Assembly: GCA_031259605.1 (NCBI GenBank)
Contig: JAIRLE010000195.1
Span: forward strand, 1 to 5,107
Source: Zoogloeaceae bacterium
GTDB lineage: Bacteria > Pseudomonadota > Gammaproteobacteria > Burkholderiales > Rhodocyclaceae
Direction: 5' to 3'
Length of the DNA: 5,107 bases
Both the position numbers and the translations under genes were made by a program. Of this stretch, positions 4,916 to 5,107 are shown piece after piece (position 1 is the first letter of the stretch; each line of letters begins with the position of its first letter). The notes below the pieces were generated by a model. The model did not search any database. It saw only the letters and a program-made list of their open reading frames with translations, and was not told where the DNA came from.

Positions 4916-5107
4916 ATGAAACCCGTTTCCACCCCCAGGCAAGCGGCGGTTCGCCGCTTCTCCCTCACTCCCGTCGCCTGCGCCGTGGCGCTGGCCTTCG
5001 TCTCTCCCGCCATCGGACAGACGCTCGACATCGCCCAGGTGCCATTGTTCGCGGGCAGCAGCTCATCGGCCAACCTGCTCTACATCCATGACGATTCCGG
5101 GTCGATG
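4916..5107 (+). CDS. pilY1: PilY1-type pilus tip adhesin, N-terminal part (cut by the window end)
   Basis: Only the first 64 residues are present; the frame is open at the right edge. The start MKPVSTPRQAAVRRF is basic, followed by a hydrophobic stretch (about 17-30) and a likely signal peptidase site after AIG (32-34). The mature part soon reaches ANLLYIHDDSGSM, where Asp59-x-Ser61-x-Ser63 is the metal-ion-dependent adhesion motif that opens a von Willebrand A domain. PilY1 proteins in this operon position carry such a domain at the N-terminus and a beta-propeller with calcium site at the C-terminus, and they act in adhesion, pilus extension and surface sensing. The 46-base gap after pilX and the strong ribosome site suggest the same transcript but separate initiation. 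The C-terminal domain cannot be checked here. Confidence 0.85.
   Translation, partial: MKPVSTPRQAAVRRFSLTPVACAVALAFVSPAIGQTLDIAQVPLFAGSSSSANLLYIHDDSGSM

Noticed and set aside
4952..4969. Twin-arginine signal in PilY1
   Set aside because: Arg13-Arg14 is followed by FSLT, which lacks the RRxFLK order; an ordinary Sec signal with a long basic start explains it.

Overview
The window carries the 5' part of a type IV pilus minor-pilin operon from a Gram-negative bacterium, preceded by about 2.2 kb holding two small unrelated genes and many intergenic repeats. The gene order (FimT/FimU-type pilin, pilV, pilW, pilX, pilY1), the moderately high GC content and the repeat families suggest an environmental beta- or gammaproteobacterium. 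I cannot name the species.

Left part (1-1562). A short reading frame on the minus strand leaves the window at position 1 and may be the start of an unidentified gene. The region 117-626 has no convincing gene. It holds a degenerate copy of a common interspersed repeat (about 275-305) and a palindrome built from 7-bp units (334-452). Next come a 105-residue membrane protein of the LiaF/DUF5668 type with two matching halves (627-944) and a secreted DUF411 protein with a CxCC motif (1119-1562). The latter has its own candidate extended -10 promoter. A GC-rich hairpin lies between these two genes.

Middle part (1563-2202). This stretch of 640 bases has no gene. It holds three hairpin or inverted-repeat elements, including a nested 93-nt one (1813-1905), and then switches abruptly to AT-rich DNA from about 1950. 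That AT-rich segment contains two 9-bp direct repeats exactly 21 bp apart (1954 and 1975). They match the LytTR-domain binding pattern, and the second contains the AlgR core CCGTTCGTC. In Pseudomonas aeruginosa, AlgR activates the orthologous fimU-pilVWXY1Y2E operon, so this looks like the same regulatory link. A possible -10 sequence at 2014 would place the two sites near -46 and -67.

Right part (2203-5107). Four prepilin-type genes and the start of pilY1 lie on the plus strand. The pilV/pilW and pilW/pilX junctions overlap by ATGA, which suggests translational coupling. All four pilins have a short basic leader ending in Gly. Three have Glu at mature position 5, and the PilX protein has Met there. 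In characterised systems these minor pilins are processed by the prepilin peptidase PilD and form the priming and tip complex with the adhesin PilY1. PilY1 is cut by the window end just after the first von Willebrand A metal-binding motif (DDSGS).

No RNA gene, CRISPR array or intact mobile element was seen. Nothing here is clearly a new biological system. The most interesting points are the LytTR/AlgR-type tandem operator and the cluster of repeats upstream of the operon.
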